From Bacillota bacterium (GTDB taxonomy: Bacteria > Bacillota > Clostridia > Oscillospirales > Acutalibacteraceae), in contig JAEZYP010000011.1 of NCBI GenBank assembly GCA_023418995.1, forward strand, positions 1-50,185: a DNA stretch of 50,185 nucleotides, written 5' to 3'. The notes under the pieces are model-generated. The model was given only the letters and a program-made list of their open reading frames with translations, searched no databases and was not told the DNA's origin. The stretch's first letter is position 1, and every line of letters starts with the position of its first letter. Position numbers and translations under genes: made by a program. Positions 1 through 7,913 of the stretch are shown here, piece by piece.

Positions 1-86
1 TCGTAGGATTCCACGCCAAGTTCCTTGCAGGCAGCTTCCCTGGCCAGCTCAACGGTATCTCCGGTTGCGATTGCTTCTTTAATCAC
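1..86 (-). CDS. jag: Jag/KhpB N-terminus (partial)
   Basis: Only the first 28 codons are inside the window; the gene continues off the left edge. The start is GTG, with a GGAGGT ribosome site 6 bases upstream. The translation begins MIKEAIATGDTVELAREAA, which resembles the small Jag_N domain of the SpoIIIJ-associated RNA-binding protein (KH and R3H domains follow in full-length members). The position just downstream of yidC is the normal Firmicutes place for jag and supports the call. In other Firmicutes the protein binds RNA and influences cell elongation and division. The KH and R3H parts cannot be checked here. Confidence 0.75.
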   Translation of the reverse strand, partial: MIKEAIATGDTVELAREAACKELGVESY

Positions 87-113
87 ACTAATACCTCCCT
101 GGTGTTTCACTCA

Positions 114-1175
114 TTATTTTTTTGTCCCTAAGTAATCGTCTGTCTTTATTTTTTGACCCTTTGTCTTTGGCTTCTGTGTTGTTTTTGCTTCGGCGCCCTG
201 CTTCTGTACCTTCTGCACCGCCTGCCTTACCGGCGCGCCGGAACTCACTTTTATGCTTGCCTCTTGCTGCTCGAGCAATGCGATTCTCTGTGCCTCCGCT
301 TTCGCGTTCATATCCTGCGGGCTGTACCACACAGTAAGAATCAAGGTCTGCAATGCGCCGGTAACGGTGGAAATAATCCAATAAAAACCGACTGCGGCGG
401 GCATTGAGCAGGCAATCCATGCACTGAACAGGGGCATTGCGTAAAGCATTGCCTTCATACAGCCCTGCTGTTGCTGCATACCGGGTTGAAATTTATTCAT
501 AATGTACTGTGTCAGCAAGGAAGTTGCAAGGCACAGTGCGGGAATAATCCAAAGATTTGTATGAAACAGTGTGCCGAAATCGTTTGCCGGGTTGGTCGGG
601 CTATCCAAAAGATTCAGACCAAGGAATTGAAACCCATGACTGAACGAGGTGATTTTTGTCAGCTCGTCCGGGCTAAACATAGTCAGGTGGGGTTTAAGAG
701 TTTCAAAATGCTTAATGATTTCAATCTGCGGATATTGCGTATTGAAGGTCGCACCGACACCCGGAATCATCTTTAGCATATCAACGGCCTTGGTTACGCC
801 TTCGCCGGAAAGATGCAGCGCGTTTGCGAGCGGATTCTGAACCGTATAGAACAGTCCCATCAGAATCAAAAGCGGTACAAACATATTGACACAGCCGCCG
901 GCGGGATTGACGCCTTCTTTTTCATAGAGCTTCTGGGTCTCTTCCTGCAGCTTAACCTTATCGTTTCCATATTTTTTCTGCAGCTCTTTTTGCTTCAGCG
1001 CCATCTTGCTGGTCATCGCCATTGACTTTTGCTGCTTGACAGAAAACGGAAACATCAATATTTTTAAGGTTACGGTAAACAAAATAATTGCGATACCGTA
1101 ATTCTGAATGACATTGTTATAAAAAAACCAGAGCAGGTAGCCGAGAGCGCTCCCGAAAAAATTAAAAATCTCCAT
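114..1175 (-). CDS. yidC: YidC/SpoIIIJ membrane protein insertase
   Basis: 353-residue polytopic membrane protein of the YidC/Oxa1/Alb3 family, which inserts and folds proteins in the cytoplasmic membrane with or without SecYEG. Two hydrophobic segments at about residues 7-45 precede a charged cytoplasmic loop rich in K and Q (about 46-95). Further TM segments lie at about 98-115, 205-225 and 235-275. The groove residue that is Arg in many family members is Lys38 here (FTVTLKILMFPF). There is no lipoprotein signal, unlike B. subtilis SpoIIIJ. The basic C-terminal tail (KTKGQKIK) is the expected ribosome-contacting type. It lies 24 bp after yidD and upstream of jag in the rpmH-rnpA-yidD-yidC-jag transcription unit. 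Confidence 0.95.
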   Translation of the reverse strand: MEIFNFFGSALGYLLWFFYNNVIQNYGIAIILFTVTLKILMFPFSVKQQKSMAMTSKMALKQKELQKKYGNDKVKLQEETQKLYEKEGVNPAGGCVNMFVPLLILMGLFYTVQNPLANALHLSGEGVTKAVDMLKMIPGVGATFNTQYPQIEIIKHFETLKPHLTMFSPDELTKITSFSHGFQFLGLNLLDSPTNPANDFGTLFHTNLWIIPALCLATSLLTQYIMNKFQPGMQQQQGCMKAMLYAMPLFSAWIACSMPAAVGFYWIISTVTGALQTLILTVWYSPQDMNAKAEAQRIALLEQQEASIKVSSGAPVRQAVQKVQKQGAEAKTTQKPKTKGQKIKTDDYLGTKK

Positions 1176-1199
1176 ATAGGCAAAACTCCTCTATATTGG

Positions 1200-1427
1200 T
1201 TATCGCTTTTCCCTTTTTTCAGGTACGGGGTCATAGCCGCCGCGGCTGAACGGGTTACAGCGCAGTATCCGAAAGAATGCGAGCCAAAAGCCCTTGAACG
1301 CGCCAAAGCGCTCAATCGCCTGAATCGCGTAGTTTGAACAGGTGGGGTAATATTTGCAGCACGGTCTTTTATAAGGAGATATGGCAACCTGATAAAACCG
1401 CACCAGCCAAATCAGCAGGCGCTTCAT
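1200..1427 (-). CDS. yidD: YidD membrane protein insertion efficiency factor
   Basis: 75-residue protein of the YidD (DUF37) family, a membrane-associated factor that assists YidC-dependent insertion. The family hallmarks are visible: an amphipathic N-terminus (MKRLLIWLVRFYQ), then YQVAISPYKRPCCKYYPTCS with its cysteines, SNYAIQAIERFGAFKG, and the closing RCNPFSRGGYDPVP. Length is normal for the family. The ATG overlaps the rnpA stop by 4 bases, indicating translational coupling, and yidC follows directly. Confidence 0.95.
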   Translation of the reverse strand: MKRLLIWLVRFYQVAISPYKRPCCKYYPTCSNYAIQAIERFGAFKGFWLAFFRILRCNPFSRGGYDPVPEKREKR

Positions 1428-1759
1428 TTCAGAACCCCGGCATTTTTAAACTGCTGCTCCATTGCGCGGAAAACCTCCGTGCTTTTTACAAAGGGCGTTC
1501 TGCCCCTGGCTACAAAAATAAAATCATACCCGGTCTGTATTCCCGGCGCCATTTTGCGAAACGCCTCCCGGATCACGCGGCGTGAACGGTTTCTTTTTAC
1601 AGCGTTTCCAGTTTTTTTGCTGGTAGTAATGCCTATCCGAATGTTTTTTCCGCGGTTTTTTAATACGTAGGTTACAAGAACAGGGCTTACAAACGATTTC
1701 CCTCTGGCATATATCCTGCGAAAGTCCCTGTTTTCTTTAATTGGCATAAAATAATCCAT
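1424..1759 (-). CDS. rnpA: Ribonuclease P protein component
   Basis: Basic protein subunit of RNase P, which helps the catalytic RNA remove 5' leaders from pre-tRNAs. The core motif is clear: FRRIYARGKSF near the N-terminus, then RIGITTSKKTGNAVKRN and RNRSRRVIREAFR, the RNR signature that contacts the P RNA. I place the start at ATG 1759 (111 residues), but the frame is open to a GTG at 1777 (117 residues) and another ATG lies at 1747. None has a strong ribosome site, so the start is uncertain. A MITE-like element begins only 36 bp upstream of the ATG and may have displaced the native leader. The stop overlaps yidD. Confidence 0.93.
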   Translation of the reverse strand: MDYFMPIKENRDFRRIYARGKSFVSPVLVTYVLKNRGKNIRIGITTSKKTGNAVKRNRSRRVIREAFRKMAPGIQTGYDFIFVARGRTPFVKSTEVFRAMEQQFKNAGVLK

Positions 1760-1795
1760 AACGTAAAACCGCACCACATTCTCTTTTCCAAATGA

Positions 1796-1953
1796 TATAG
1801 TCGATTAACTTGAAAAGCATCCTTGTTTTTTCGATAAAATTCTTTGTGTTGTAACGTGCATGACGAAAAGCAGACTGATGTCTGCCGAAAATCCGCGCGG
1901 CAACACGAGAAAGAAACCGTATCGACAGGGTGTTTTAGAGTTAATTGACTATA
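1796..1953. mobile_element. MITE-like element, copy 1 (158 bp)
   Basis: Fifteen-base terminal inverted repeats: left TATAGTCGATTAACT at 1796-1810 and right AGTTAATTGACTATA at 1939-1953, complementary except for one position. The ends start and finish with TA, as expected for elements that duplicate a TA target (IS630/Tc1-mariner type). No transposase-sized frame is inside. The same inverted-repeat pair brackets a 70-bp element at 49744-49813 with a different interior. It sits in the rpmH-rnpA operon. Confidence 0.65.
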
Positions 1954-2196
1954 AGTATGACAGCAGCATTAAAAAGAAAGGCCACGCAAAAGGTGGCCCC
2001 AGGCTGTCAATAAGTCATGCAACCGCAAAATTGCGTCACAATTTCGCTGTTCGTGCCGGCTGCGCCTGCAAATTTAGGTTACATACGGCAAGTATGCTCC
2101 CTTATTTGCTGCGCCTGCCAACTTGCCCCGCACAATTTTCAGCGCCCGGCAAGTTTTTTACACTCTCCGGCCGCGTAAAGGGCAGCCTGTTTTTGC
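1954..2196. other. Non-coding segment between MITE and rpmH
   Basis: About 240 bp with no convincing gene. Read on the minus strand, a unit containing GCAGGCGCAGC occurs twice (near 2065 and 2115), along with several GC-rich inverted segments, ending in a terminator at 1971-1998. In most Firmicutes rpmH and rnpA are nearly adjacent, so this stretch looks like an insertion or a repeat unit. The frame open on the plus strand here has low-complexity, non-protein-like content and is not called. Confidence 0.4.
1971..1998 (-). terminator. Intrinsic terminator downstream of rpmH
   Basis: On the minus strand, stem GGCCAC, loop CTTTTGC, stem GTGGCC, followed by TTTCTTTTT. It lies between rpmH and rnpA, so part of the rpmH message should stop before rnpA. 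Confidence 0.6.
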
Positions 2197-2331
2197 TTAA
2201 TAGCTCAGGCGTGCTCTACCTTTCGCTCTGCGGCGAGCCAATACCTTGCGGCCATTGCTGGTAGACATTCTTTTTCTGAACCCGTGCTCCTTTTTTCTAT
2301 GGAGCTTCTTAGGCTGGTAAGTTCTCAGCAT
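2197..2331 (-). CDS. rpmH: Ribosomal protein bL34
   Basis: 44-residue ribosomal protein L34 of the large subunit. The translation begins MLRTYQPKKLHRKKEHGFRK and ends RRAKGRARLSY, the near-invariant bacterial L34 pattern, with full family length. The ATG at 2331 has a strong AAGGAGGG ribosome site 8 bases upstream. A sigma-A promoter lies 40-70 bp upstream. It is the first gene of the leftward operon and faces away from dnaA, as at typical Firmicutes origins. Confidence 0.97.
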   Translation of the reverse strand: MLRTYQPKKLHRKKEHGFRKRMSTSNGRKVLARRRAKGRARLSY

Positions 2332-2372
2332 GAAAAAACCCTCCTTTCGAGGTACAAACCTTGCAATTTAGC

Positions 2373-2402
2373 ATTATATCTTATATCCTTGCGGCCTGTC
2401 AA
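2373..2402 (-). promoter_or_regulatory. rpmH promoter
   Basis: Minus-strand TTGACA (2397-2402), 18-bp spacer, TATAAT (2373-2378): a near-consensus sigma-A promoter reading into rpmH. Confidence 0.8.
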
Positions 2403-2686
2403 CCTATATTTTAAGTGTCAATAGGAAGAAAAACGGTTTTTTGCCGCTTTTTCTGGCTTATCTTCCAAAGAATTGACCTATAATCATCAATATACCACAA
2501 TATAATGTAAAAGAAAAGGAGATGGAAATAATTTAAATATTTTTAAGGAATAGACAGCTCCCTCCTCCGGCGATACCATATCCTGTGGAAAAGCAGAAAA
2601 ATGAAATTTGTCAAAATGAGCGAATTGTGGTAATATAATTTATGTTATGCCCAAGAGTATAAATAATTTAAAACGAGGTTTAAATA
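2403..2686. other. oriC: Probable oriC part: rpmH-dnaA intergenic region
   Basis: AT-rich stretch between the divergent rpmH and dnaA, where Firmicutes origins usually lie. It contains at least one DnaA-box-like site, TTTTCCACA on the minus strand at 2584-2592, and AT-rich runs near 2480-2550 that could unwind. Few perfect TTATCCACA boxes are visible, so the exact unwinding element is uncertain. A candidate dnaA promoter is TTGTCA (2608-2613), 17 bp, TAATAT (2631-2636), overlapping a TATAAT at 2634-2639. Confidence 0.5.
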
Positions 2687-3997
2687 ATGGAATCCTTTAC
2701 CGAAGTCTGGAATCTTGTCTGCGATTACTGCAAAAGTAAGATAACTGAAATCGCATATTCTACGTGGATCAGCCGGATTGAACCCGTCAGCCTTGATTTT
2801 GCGAAGGGGATCGCCGTGCTGAAGGTTCCAAACGAGCTGCACCGCCAGACTTTAACCCATTATTACAAGGATTTAATGGATGAATCGCTCAAGCAGATTT
2901 TTGGGCGCGAGATTTCCATTCAAATCTGCACGCCGGAGGAAATCGGTACGGAAAAGCAGAATGACGAAACCCCGGCGATTAACGACGATTATGAATTTAC
3001 CTTCGACACCTACATTGTCGGTTCCTCCAATAAATTCGCGCACGCGGCCTCTATGGCGGTGGCGAACAAGCCCGCGACTCTGTACAATCCATTATTTATA
3101 TATGGAAATTCCGGTTTGGGAAAAACTCACCTTCTGTATGCTATCTGCAACGAAATCAGCCGTACCCATCCCGAAATGAATATCATTTACATAAAAGGTG
3201 ACGAATTTACCAACGAGCTGATTGAATCGATCCGCCACGGAACGACGCTGGAATTTCATAACCGTTACCGGAAAGCGGACGTGCTCCTGGTTGACGATAT
3301 TCAGTTTATTGCGGGAAAGGATTCAACGCAGGAGGAATTTTTTCATACCTTTAATACGCTGTATGAAGCAAAAAAGCAAATAGTTCTTACCTCCGACCGT
3401 CCGCCGAAGGATATTGCCACGCTGGAGGAGCGTCTGCTCACCCGGTTTGAGTGGGGACTTACCGCCGACATTCAGCCGCCGGATTTTGAAACACGAATCG
3501 CCATTATAAAAAGAAAAGCGGAGCTTCTGGAAATAGAATTACCGGATAATGTCTCAGAATACATTGCAAACCGGCTGAAAAATAATATTCGCCAGCTGGA
3601 GGGCGCGGTCAAAAAGATGAAAGCCTATACCTTTTTGGGTGAAAGCCTGAGTATTACCACCGCCCAGGCGGCAATTTGCGATATCATCAACAATGATCAG
3701 CCCACGCCGATGACCGTAGAAAAAATTATTGACGAGGTTGCGCGCACCTTTGGAACCTCCAGTGAGGATATCCGCTCCGCCAAGCGCTCTGCCAATATTT
3801 CCAACGCCCGGCAGATTGCGGTTTATGTTGTCAGAGAAATTACACAGATGCCGATGACCTCTATTGGCGACGAATTCGGCGGCAGAGACCATTCCACCAT
3901 TGTTTACGCTTTGCAGCAGGTTGAAAAGGGAATCTCCCGCGACCCAAAAATCAAGGCAACCGTGGAGGATATCATCAAAAATATTCGGGACCGTTAA
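2687..3997 (+). CDS. dnaA: Chromosomal replication initiator DnaA
   Basis: 436-residue AAA+ initiator that binds DnaA boxes and opens oriC in its ATP form. Domain I (about 1-80) ends before a short variable linker. The AAA+ core follows, with Walker A GNSGLGKTHLL near residue 141 and Walker B LLVDDIQF near 200, then sensor motifs (LTSDRPPKDIATLEERL). The C-terminal helix-turn-helix carries the DnaA signature GGRDHSTIVYA near residue 398. Length is normal. The ATG at 2687 follows an ACGAGGTTT site. It faces rightward from the origin, with dnaN 304 bp downstream. Confidence 0.98.
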   Translation: MESFTEVWNLVCDYCKSKITEIAYSTWISRIEPVSLDFAKGIAVLKVPNELHRQTLTHYYKDLMDESLKQIFGREISIQICTPEEIGTEKQNDETPAINDDYEFTFDTYIVGSSNKFAHAASMAVANKPATLYNPLFIYGNSGLGKTHLLYAICNEISRTHPEMNIIYIKGDEFTNELIESIRHGTTLEFHNRYRKADVLLVDDIQFIAGKDSTQEEFFHTFNTLYEAKKQIVLTSDRPPKDIATLEERLLTRFEWGLTADIQPPDFETRIAIIKRKAELLEIELPDNVSEYIANRLKNNIRQLEGAVKKMKAYTFLGESLSITTAQAAICDIINNDQPTPMTVEKIIDEVARTFGTSSEDIRSAKRSANISNARQIAVYVVREITQMPMTSIGDEFGGRDHSTIVYALQQVEKGISRDPKIKATVEDIIKNIRDR

Positions 3998-4301
3998 ATT
4001 GTTGATAGCTTTTGCACATTTCAACAAAATCGGTGGAAACGCAATTTTTTTGGTTTTTGAAAACCTGAAAAGTATTTAACAAGTTTTCAACTTTCCCCAC
4101 AGAGTTTTCAACAACATGTTAAATATCAAAAAGTTAATACATTCCGTTAACATGAATTTAACAATAAAAATTGAAAACTTTGGGCTGAATATTCCCATCA
4201 TCCTTACATAAAACGATTTTTTCAACATTTCCGCGCCCCCTACTACTCTTACTAAATTAAATCTTTTCTATCTATTATAAAAGGAAGCAGAAGGTGAGTT
4301 T
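3998..4301. other. dnaA-dnaN intergenic region, possible second oriC half
   Basis: 304 bp, AT-rich, no gene. Several TTTTCAAC and GTTAA repeats and a CCCCACAG core (near 4096) resemble weak DnaA-binding sites. B. subtilis-type origins are bipartite, with boxes on both sides of dnaA, so this may be the distal half. A TATTAT element near 4271-4276 precedes dnaN and could be its -10. No perfect DnaA box was found. Confidence 0.35.
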
Positions 4302-5405
4302 ATGAAATTTACGTGCAGCAGGCAGCAGCTGAACGAAGCAGTGTTGAATGTTCAGCGTGCGGTCTCTACAAAATCCTCGGTTCCCGCTTTAGAGGGAATC
4401 CTGCTGAAGGCGGAGGAAAATCAGATTACGCTGTGCGGTTACGATCTTGAGCTCGGTATGACCACAAACGTGGAAGCGCAGGTGGAGGAAAAAGGGAGCA
4501 TCATTTTAAGTGCCCGTCTTTTCAGCGATATTGTTCGCAGGCTTCCCTCGGAAACGGTGTCCCTTGCTGCAGACACCAAAAACATCACGGTAATCAAAAG
4601 CGGTCCGGCGGATTTTTCTATTGTTGGCATTCCGGCCGAAGAATACCCGGAGCTTCCTGCTGTAAACGGAGAAACCTCCATAAAAATTGCCCATAATGTA
4701 TTAAAGAGCATGATCCGGCAGACTATTTTTGCCGTAGCGGAAAGCGACGCGAAGCCGATTCATACCGGAACCCTGTTTGAACTGGAAAAAAACCGAATCC
4801 GCCTTGTTTCGGTGGACGGGTACCGGCTCGCCATGAGGGAAGAAGCCGCTCAGTGCGGCGAAGAGATTTCCTTTGTGGTTCCGGGCAAAACCCTGAGCGA
4901 GGTATTAAAGCTATTGGGCGATGATGAGGAAGAGCTTGAAATTCTGATTGGCAGGCGCCATATTATTTTCCGTGTGGATAAATACTGTGTAATATCGCGT
5001 TTGCTGGAAGGCGAATTTTTGGATTACAAAGCGGCAATCCCCGGTTCCAGCTCTACGGAAATTCTGGTCGGAACCCGGTCCTTTATCGACAGTGTGGAGC
5101 GTGTTTCCCTTTTGATTACCGACCGCCTAAAAAGCCCGCTGCGCTGTTTGTTTGAAGATAACGAGATTAAAGTTTCCTGTTCCACCTCTATCGGACGCGC
5201 CAACGACCAGCTGGATGCGAAAAGCACCGGAAGCAACGTGGAAATGGGCTTTAACAACCGTTATCTTTTGGACGCGCTGCGTAATTCTGAGGGTGACGAG
5301 GTTAAAATACAGTTAAACGGGGCGCTCAGCCCAATGAAGATCCTTCCGCGGGAGGGGGATTCCTTCCTGTTTCTGGTTCTTCCTGTTCGGTTGAAGAGTG
5401 AATAA
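4302..5405 (+). CDS. dnaN: DNA polymerase III beta sliding clamp
   Basis: 367-residue beta clamp that encircles DNA and tethers replicative and repair polymerases. The sequence runs from MKFTCSRQQLNEAVLNVQRA through three clamp-fold domains of roughly 120 residues each and ends with the typical MKILPREGDSFLFLVLPVRL. Length is normal. The start ATG is preceded by GAAGGTGA. It follows dnaA in the same orientation and precedes the S4 gene and recF in standard order. Confidence 0.98.
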   Translation: MKFTCSRQQLNEAVLNVQRAVSTKSSVPALEGILLKAEENQITLCGYDLELGMTTNVEAQVEEKGSIILSARLFSDIVRRLPSETVSLAADTKNITVIKSGPADFSIVGIPAEEYPELPAVNGETSIKIAHNVLKSMIRQTIFAVAESDAKPIHTGTLFELEKNRIRLVSVDGYRLAMREEAAQCGEEISFVVPGKTLSEVLKLLGDDEEELEILIGRRHIIFRVDKYCVISRLLEGEFLDYKAAIPGSSSTEILVGTRSFIDSVERVSLLITDRLKSPLRCLFEDNEIKVSCSTSIGRANDQLDAKSTGSNVEMGFNNRYLLDALRNSEGDEVKIQLNGALSPMKILPREGDSFLFLVLPVRLKSE

Positions 5406-5461
5406 AAATTTTTATTTTATCACATTTTAGCGCCTGTGTTACAGAAAAGGATAAAAAACGA

Positions 5462-5677
5462 ATGATGGAAAAGATTATAATCAAAACGGAGTATATTCGG
5501 CTCGACGCCCTGCTGAAGCTGGGCGGTGCGGTGGATACCGGCGGGCGGGCAAAATTCATCGTGCAGAACGGCGAGGTAAAGGTAAACGGAGAAATCTGTA
5601 CCATGCGCGGAAAAAAGCTGCGCGAGGGAGATACCGCCGAATACAACGGCGCGGCATATGAGGTGGAGAACGGGTGA
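5462..5677 (+). CDS. S4-domain RNA-binding protein (YaaA/RlbA-like)
   Basis: 71-residue single S4 domain: EYIRLDALLKLGGAVDTGGR, then VQNGEVKVNGEICTMRGKKL. This is the small S4 protein found between dnaN and recF in most Firmicutes. Family members bind RNA; B. subtilis YaaA (RlbA) is linked to ribosome assembly. Two consecutive ATG codons (5462, 5465) are possible starts, with only a weak AAGGA site upstream. The stop overlaps the GTG of recF, so the two are translationally coupled. Confidence 0.92.
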   Translation: MMEKIIIKTEYIRLDALLKLGGAVDTGGRAKFIVQNGEVKVNGEICTMRGKKLREGDTAEYNGAAYEVENG

Positions 5678-6741
5678 ATATCCTGCGCCTGAATTTCAGC
5701 GGATACCGTAATTTACAGCCCGGAGAGATAATACCGGAAAGCGCCGTAAACGTAATATGCGGAAAAAACGCGCAGGGAAAAACCAACCTGCTGGAGGCCA
5801 TGTGGCTTTTTACGGGCGGGCGTTCCTTTCGAGGCTCCAGAGACGCCGACCTGATTGCTCTCGGCGGGCAAAAAGCTGACCTGAAGCTGTGCTTTTTCAG
5901 TGAGGAGCGCGAACAGACTGCTCAAATCAGAGTAGAAAACGGACGCAGAAGCGCAGTATTGAATGAAATTCCGAAAAAATCAGCAGCCGAGCTGATCGGA
6001 AAATTTTGTGCGGTACTGTTTTCGCCGGAGCATCTTTCCCTGGTAAGGGAGGGACCCTCCTTCCGGCGCAATTTTATCGATTCGGCATTGTGCCAGATCA
6101 AGCCAGGCTATGCCGTGCTCCTGTCGCATTATCATCACACCTTAATTCAGCGGAATACCCTGCTGAAAGACATCCCCCACCACGCCGAGCTGCTGGACAC
6201 CCTGGAAATCTGGGATGAAAAGCTGACGGCGTACGGCGAAGAGATTGTTCGGAGCAGGTTACAATATATCGAACAAATCAGCGGTCCGGCAAAAAAAATT
6301 TATGCCGGAATCAGCGAGAACAGGGAAAATATCGAACTGCTTTACCGGAAGAGTACGGAGGATATTTCCGCCGCCCTGAGAGAAGCGCGGCGCAGCGACA
6401 TTTATTCCGGTCACACAAGCTACGGCCCTCACCGCGACGATCTTGAAATTCAGATTGATGCGCAGTCCGCGCGCGCCTTTGGTTCCCAGGGGCAAAAACG
6501 CTCGGTGGTGCTGGCGCTCAAGCTGGCCGAGGCCGAGGTGCTCCGCAAGAAAACCGGAGAAAAGCCGGTCATCTTTTTGGATGACGTGATGAGTGAGCTC
6601 GATTCCGGAAGGCAGGATTATTTGCTGAATCATCTGGTTGACTGCCAGGTTTTTATCACCTGCTGCGAAGCGGATACGGTAAAACGGCTGAATATGGGCG
6701 CGCTTTTTGAGATGTCCGGCGGCGTTCTGACCAAAAAATAA
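5674..6741 (+). CDS. recF: DNA replication and repair protein RecF
   Basis: 355-residue SMC-like ATPase that helps load RecA at single-strand gaps. Visible motifs: Walker A GKNAQGKTNLLEA near residue 29, SYGPHRDDL near 249, ABC-type signature GSQGQKRSVVLALKL near 269, and Walker B PVIFLDDVMSELD near 300. GTG start overlapping the stop of the S4 gene. Length and neighbours are standard. Confidence 0.97.
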   Translation: MNILRLNFSGYRNLQPGEIIPESAVNVICGKNAQGKTNLLEAMWLFTGGRSFRGSRDADLIALGGQKADLKLCFFSEEREQTAQIRVENGRRSAVLNEIPKKSAAELIGKFCAVLFSPEHLSLVREGPSFRRNFIDSALCQIKPGYAVLLSHYHHTLIQRNTLLKDIPHHAELLDTLEIWDEKLTAYGEEIVRSRLQYIEQISGPAKKIYAGISENRENIELLYRKSTEDISAALREARRSDIYSGHTSYGPHRDDLEIQIDAQSARAFGSQGQKRSVVLALKLAEAEVLRKKTGEKPVIFLDDVMSELDSGRQDYLLNHLVDCQVFITCCEADTVKRLNMGALFEMSGGVLTKK

Positions 6742-6785
6742 CGCGATGTTTCAAAACAGGGATGATCTGAGAAAGGTATCGTTTT

Positions 6786-7058
6786 ATGTATCTTCATTTA
6801 GGGCAAACCACCGTAATCAAGCTGGATGACGTCATTGGAATTTTTGACCTGGAAACCTCGACCATTTCCAAATACACCAAAAATTATCTTGCGGACGCGC
6901 AGAAGGCCGGGCGGGTTGTAAATGTTTCCCTGGAAATGCCGAAGTCGTTTGTAATCTGCCGCGGAAAAAACAGAGAGATCACCGTTTACATCACACAAAT
7001 TTCTTCCACAACTCTGCTGAAACGGACTGCCTATATCGACGAGATCTCAAACGTTTAG
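6786..7058 (+). CDS. remB: RemB-type DUF370 DNA-binding regulator
   Basis: 90-residue protein of the DUF370 family (YaaB/RemB of B. subtilis), located between recF and gyrB exactly as in Bacillus. The core MYLHLGQTTVIKLDDVIGIF and the ending TTLLKRTAYIDEI are characteristic. RemA/RemB proteins activate extracellular-matrix genes in Bacillus; the role in Clostridia is not established. The ATG follows GAAAGG. Confidence 0.85.
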   Translation: MYLHLGQTTVIKLDDVIGIFDLETSTISKYTKNYLADAQKAGRVVNVSLEMPKSFVICRGKNREITVYITQISSTTLLKRTAYIDEISNV

Positions 7059-7099
7059 AACCGACGGAAATGAATCCAAAGGAAGGGCATGATTCAATC

Positions 7100-7540
7100 A
7101 TGAAATGGAGAAGGGCTGAATGCCCATACTGCGGCAAAAAAGTAGGTCTGCTCAAATGCTGGATCTTAAAATCACAGGGAGAATACCGATGTCCGCAGTG
7201 CGGCGGGTACTCCAATATTGTTCTGAACTCCGTGATTCTGTTGCTTGCGCTGCTCGCGGTATTAATCAGCGGTGTTCTTTACGCCGCCCAGCTGCTTTTT
7301 ATCCGATCGTTCAGCTGGCAGATTCTGTTTCTTGTGTTTCTGCCGTTCTTGCTTTTTTATCTTCTTTCCGTTTTTATGGTCGGATTGCGAAAACCGGCGG
7401 TCAGAAAAAAATCGCCTGATTCGAGCTCTTTAAACTATAAGATTGAGCCGCCGAATTCCGGCAGCCGCGGGTCCGAGCCGAACGGAGGCGAAACGCACGC
7501 TGACCGTTCCGGAACCAACCGTCCGACGCGTAAATTATAA
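7100..7540 (+). CDS. Zinc-ribbon double-TM protein
   Basis: Hypothetical protein of about 146 residues. The N-terminus carries two CxxC pairs (CPYCGKK and RCPQCGG) that look like a zinc ribbon, followed by two hydrophobic segments (about residues 40-66 and 70-95) and a hydrophilic, proline- and serine-rich tail. I prefer ATG 7100 because MKWRRAECPYC is a natural beginning and AAAGGAAGGG lies 13 bases upstream; an in-frame ATG at 7070 is the alternative. It sits between remB and a second zinc-ribbon/TM gene with the same architecture. The function is unknown; the family resembles CXXC-20-CXXC-type small membrane proteins. Confidence 0.7.
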   Translation: MKWRRAECPYCGKKVGLLKCWILKSQGEYRCPQCGGYSNIVLNSVILLLALLAVLISGVLYAAQLLFIRSFSWQILFLVFLPFLLFYLLSVFMVGLRKPAVRKKSPDSSSLNYKIEPPNSGSRGSEPNGGETHADRSGTNRPTRKL

Positions 7541-7549
7541 GGAGCGCCT

Positions 7550-7879
7550 ATGCTGAAGCTTCCCCTCTGCCCCTTTTGCGGGGCGCGGTTTTTATATCCC
7601 GACGTAAAGAAAACCATGTTTCAAAAAACAGGCGGCTGTCCCCATTGCGAAAATATATTTTTTATCTCGCTGGCACGGCTGCCGTTGATGCTTCTTGCCG
7701 CGGTGCTTTTTCTGGTCGGTATGAACTGGCTGTTCCTCACGCTTCCTACCATGAATCTCCTGTTTCTTATGATCATTACGGCAATCGGAGTGGTGGCTGC
7801 CTATTATCTCACTCCCTTCACCGTTCGCTATATAAAACCAAAGAACTTACCGGAAGAACGAAAGCCGAAGAAAAAATAA
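7550..7879 (+). CDS. Zinc-ribbon double-TM protein, second copy
   Basis: 109-residue protein with the same layout as its upstream neighbour: CPFCGARF and GCPHCENIF as two CxxC knuckles, then two adjacent hydrophobic segments (about residues 42-62 and 66-86) and a basic tail (RKPKKK). AAGGAGCG lies just before the ATG, 9 bp after the previous stop, so the two are co-transcribed. Function unknown. The shared architecture suggests related roles, perhaps membrane-tethered metal or thiol sensing, but that is a guess. Confidence 0.7.
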   Translation: MLKLPLCPFCGARFLYPDVKKTMFQKTGGCPHCENIFFISLARLPLMLLAAVLFLVGMNWLFLTLPTMNLLFLMIITAIGVVAAYYLTPFTVRYIKPKNLPEERKPKKK

Positions 7880-7913
7880 TGTTACTTATTGTATAATTAC
7901 TGGAGGGTTAAAC

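Noticed and set aside
2040..2160. CRISPR-like spaced repeats near rpmH
   Set aside because: Only two GCAGGCGCAGC units with irregular spacing; no array.
1860..2264. 134-codon plus-strand frame between rnpA and rpmH
   Set aside because: Overlaps rpmH antisense and runs through a MITE end and a terminator; composition unlike a protein.
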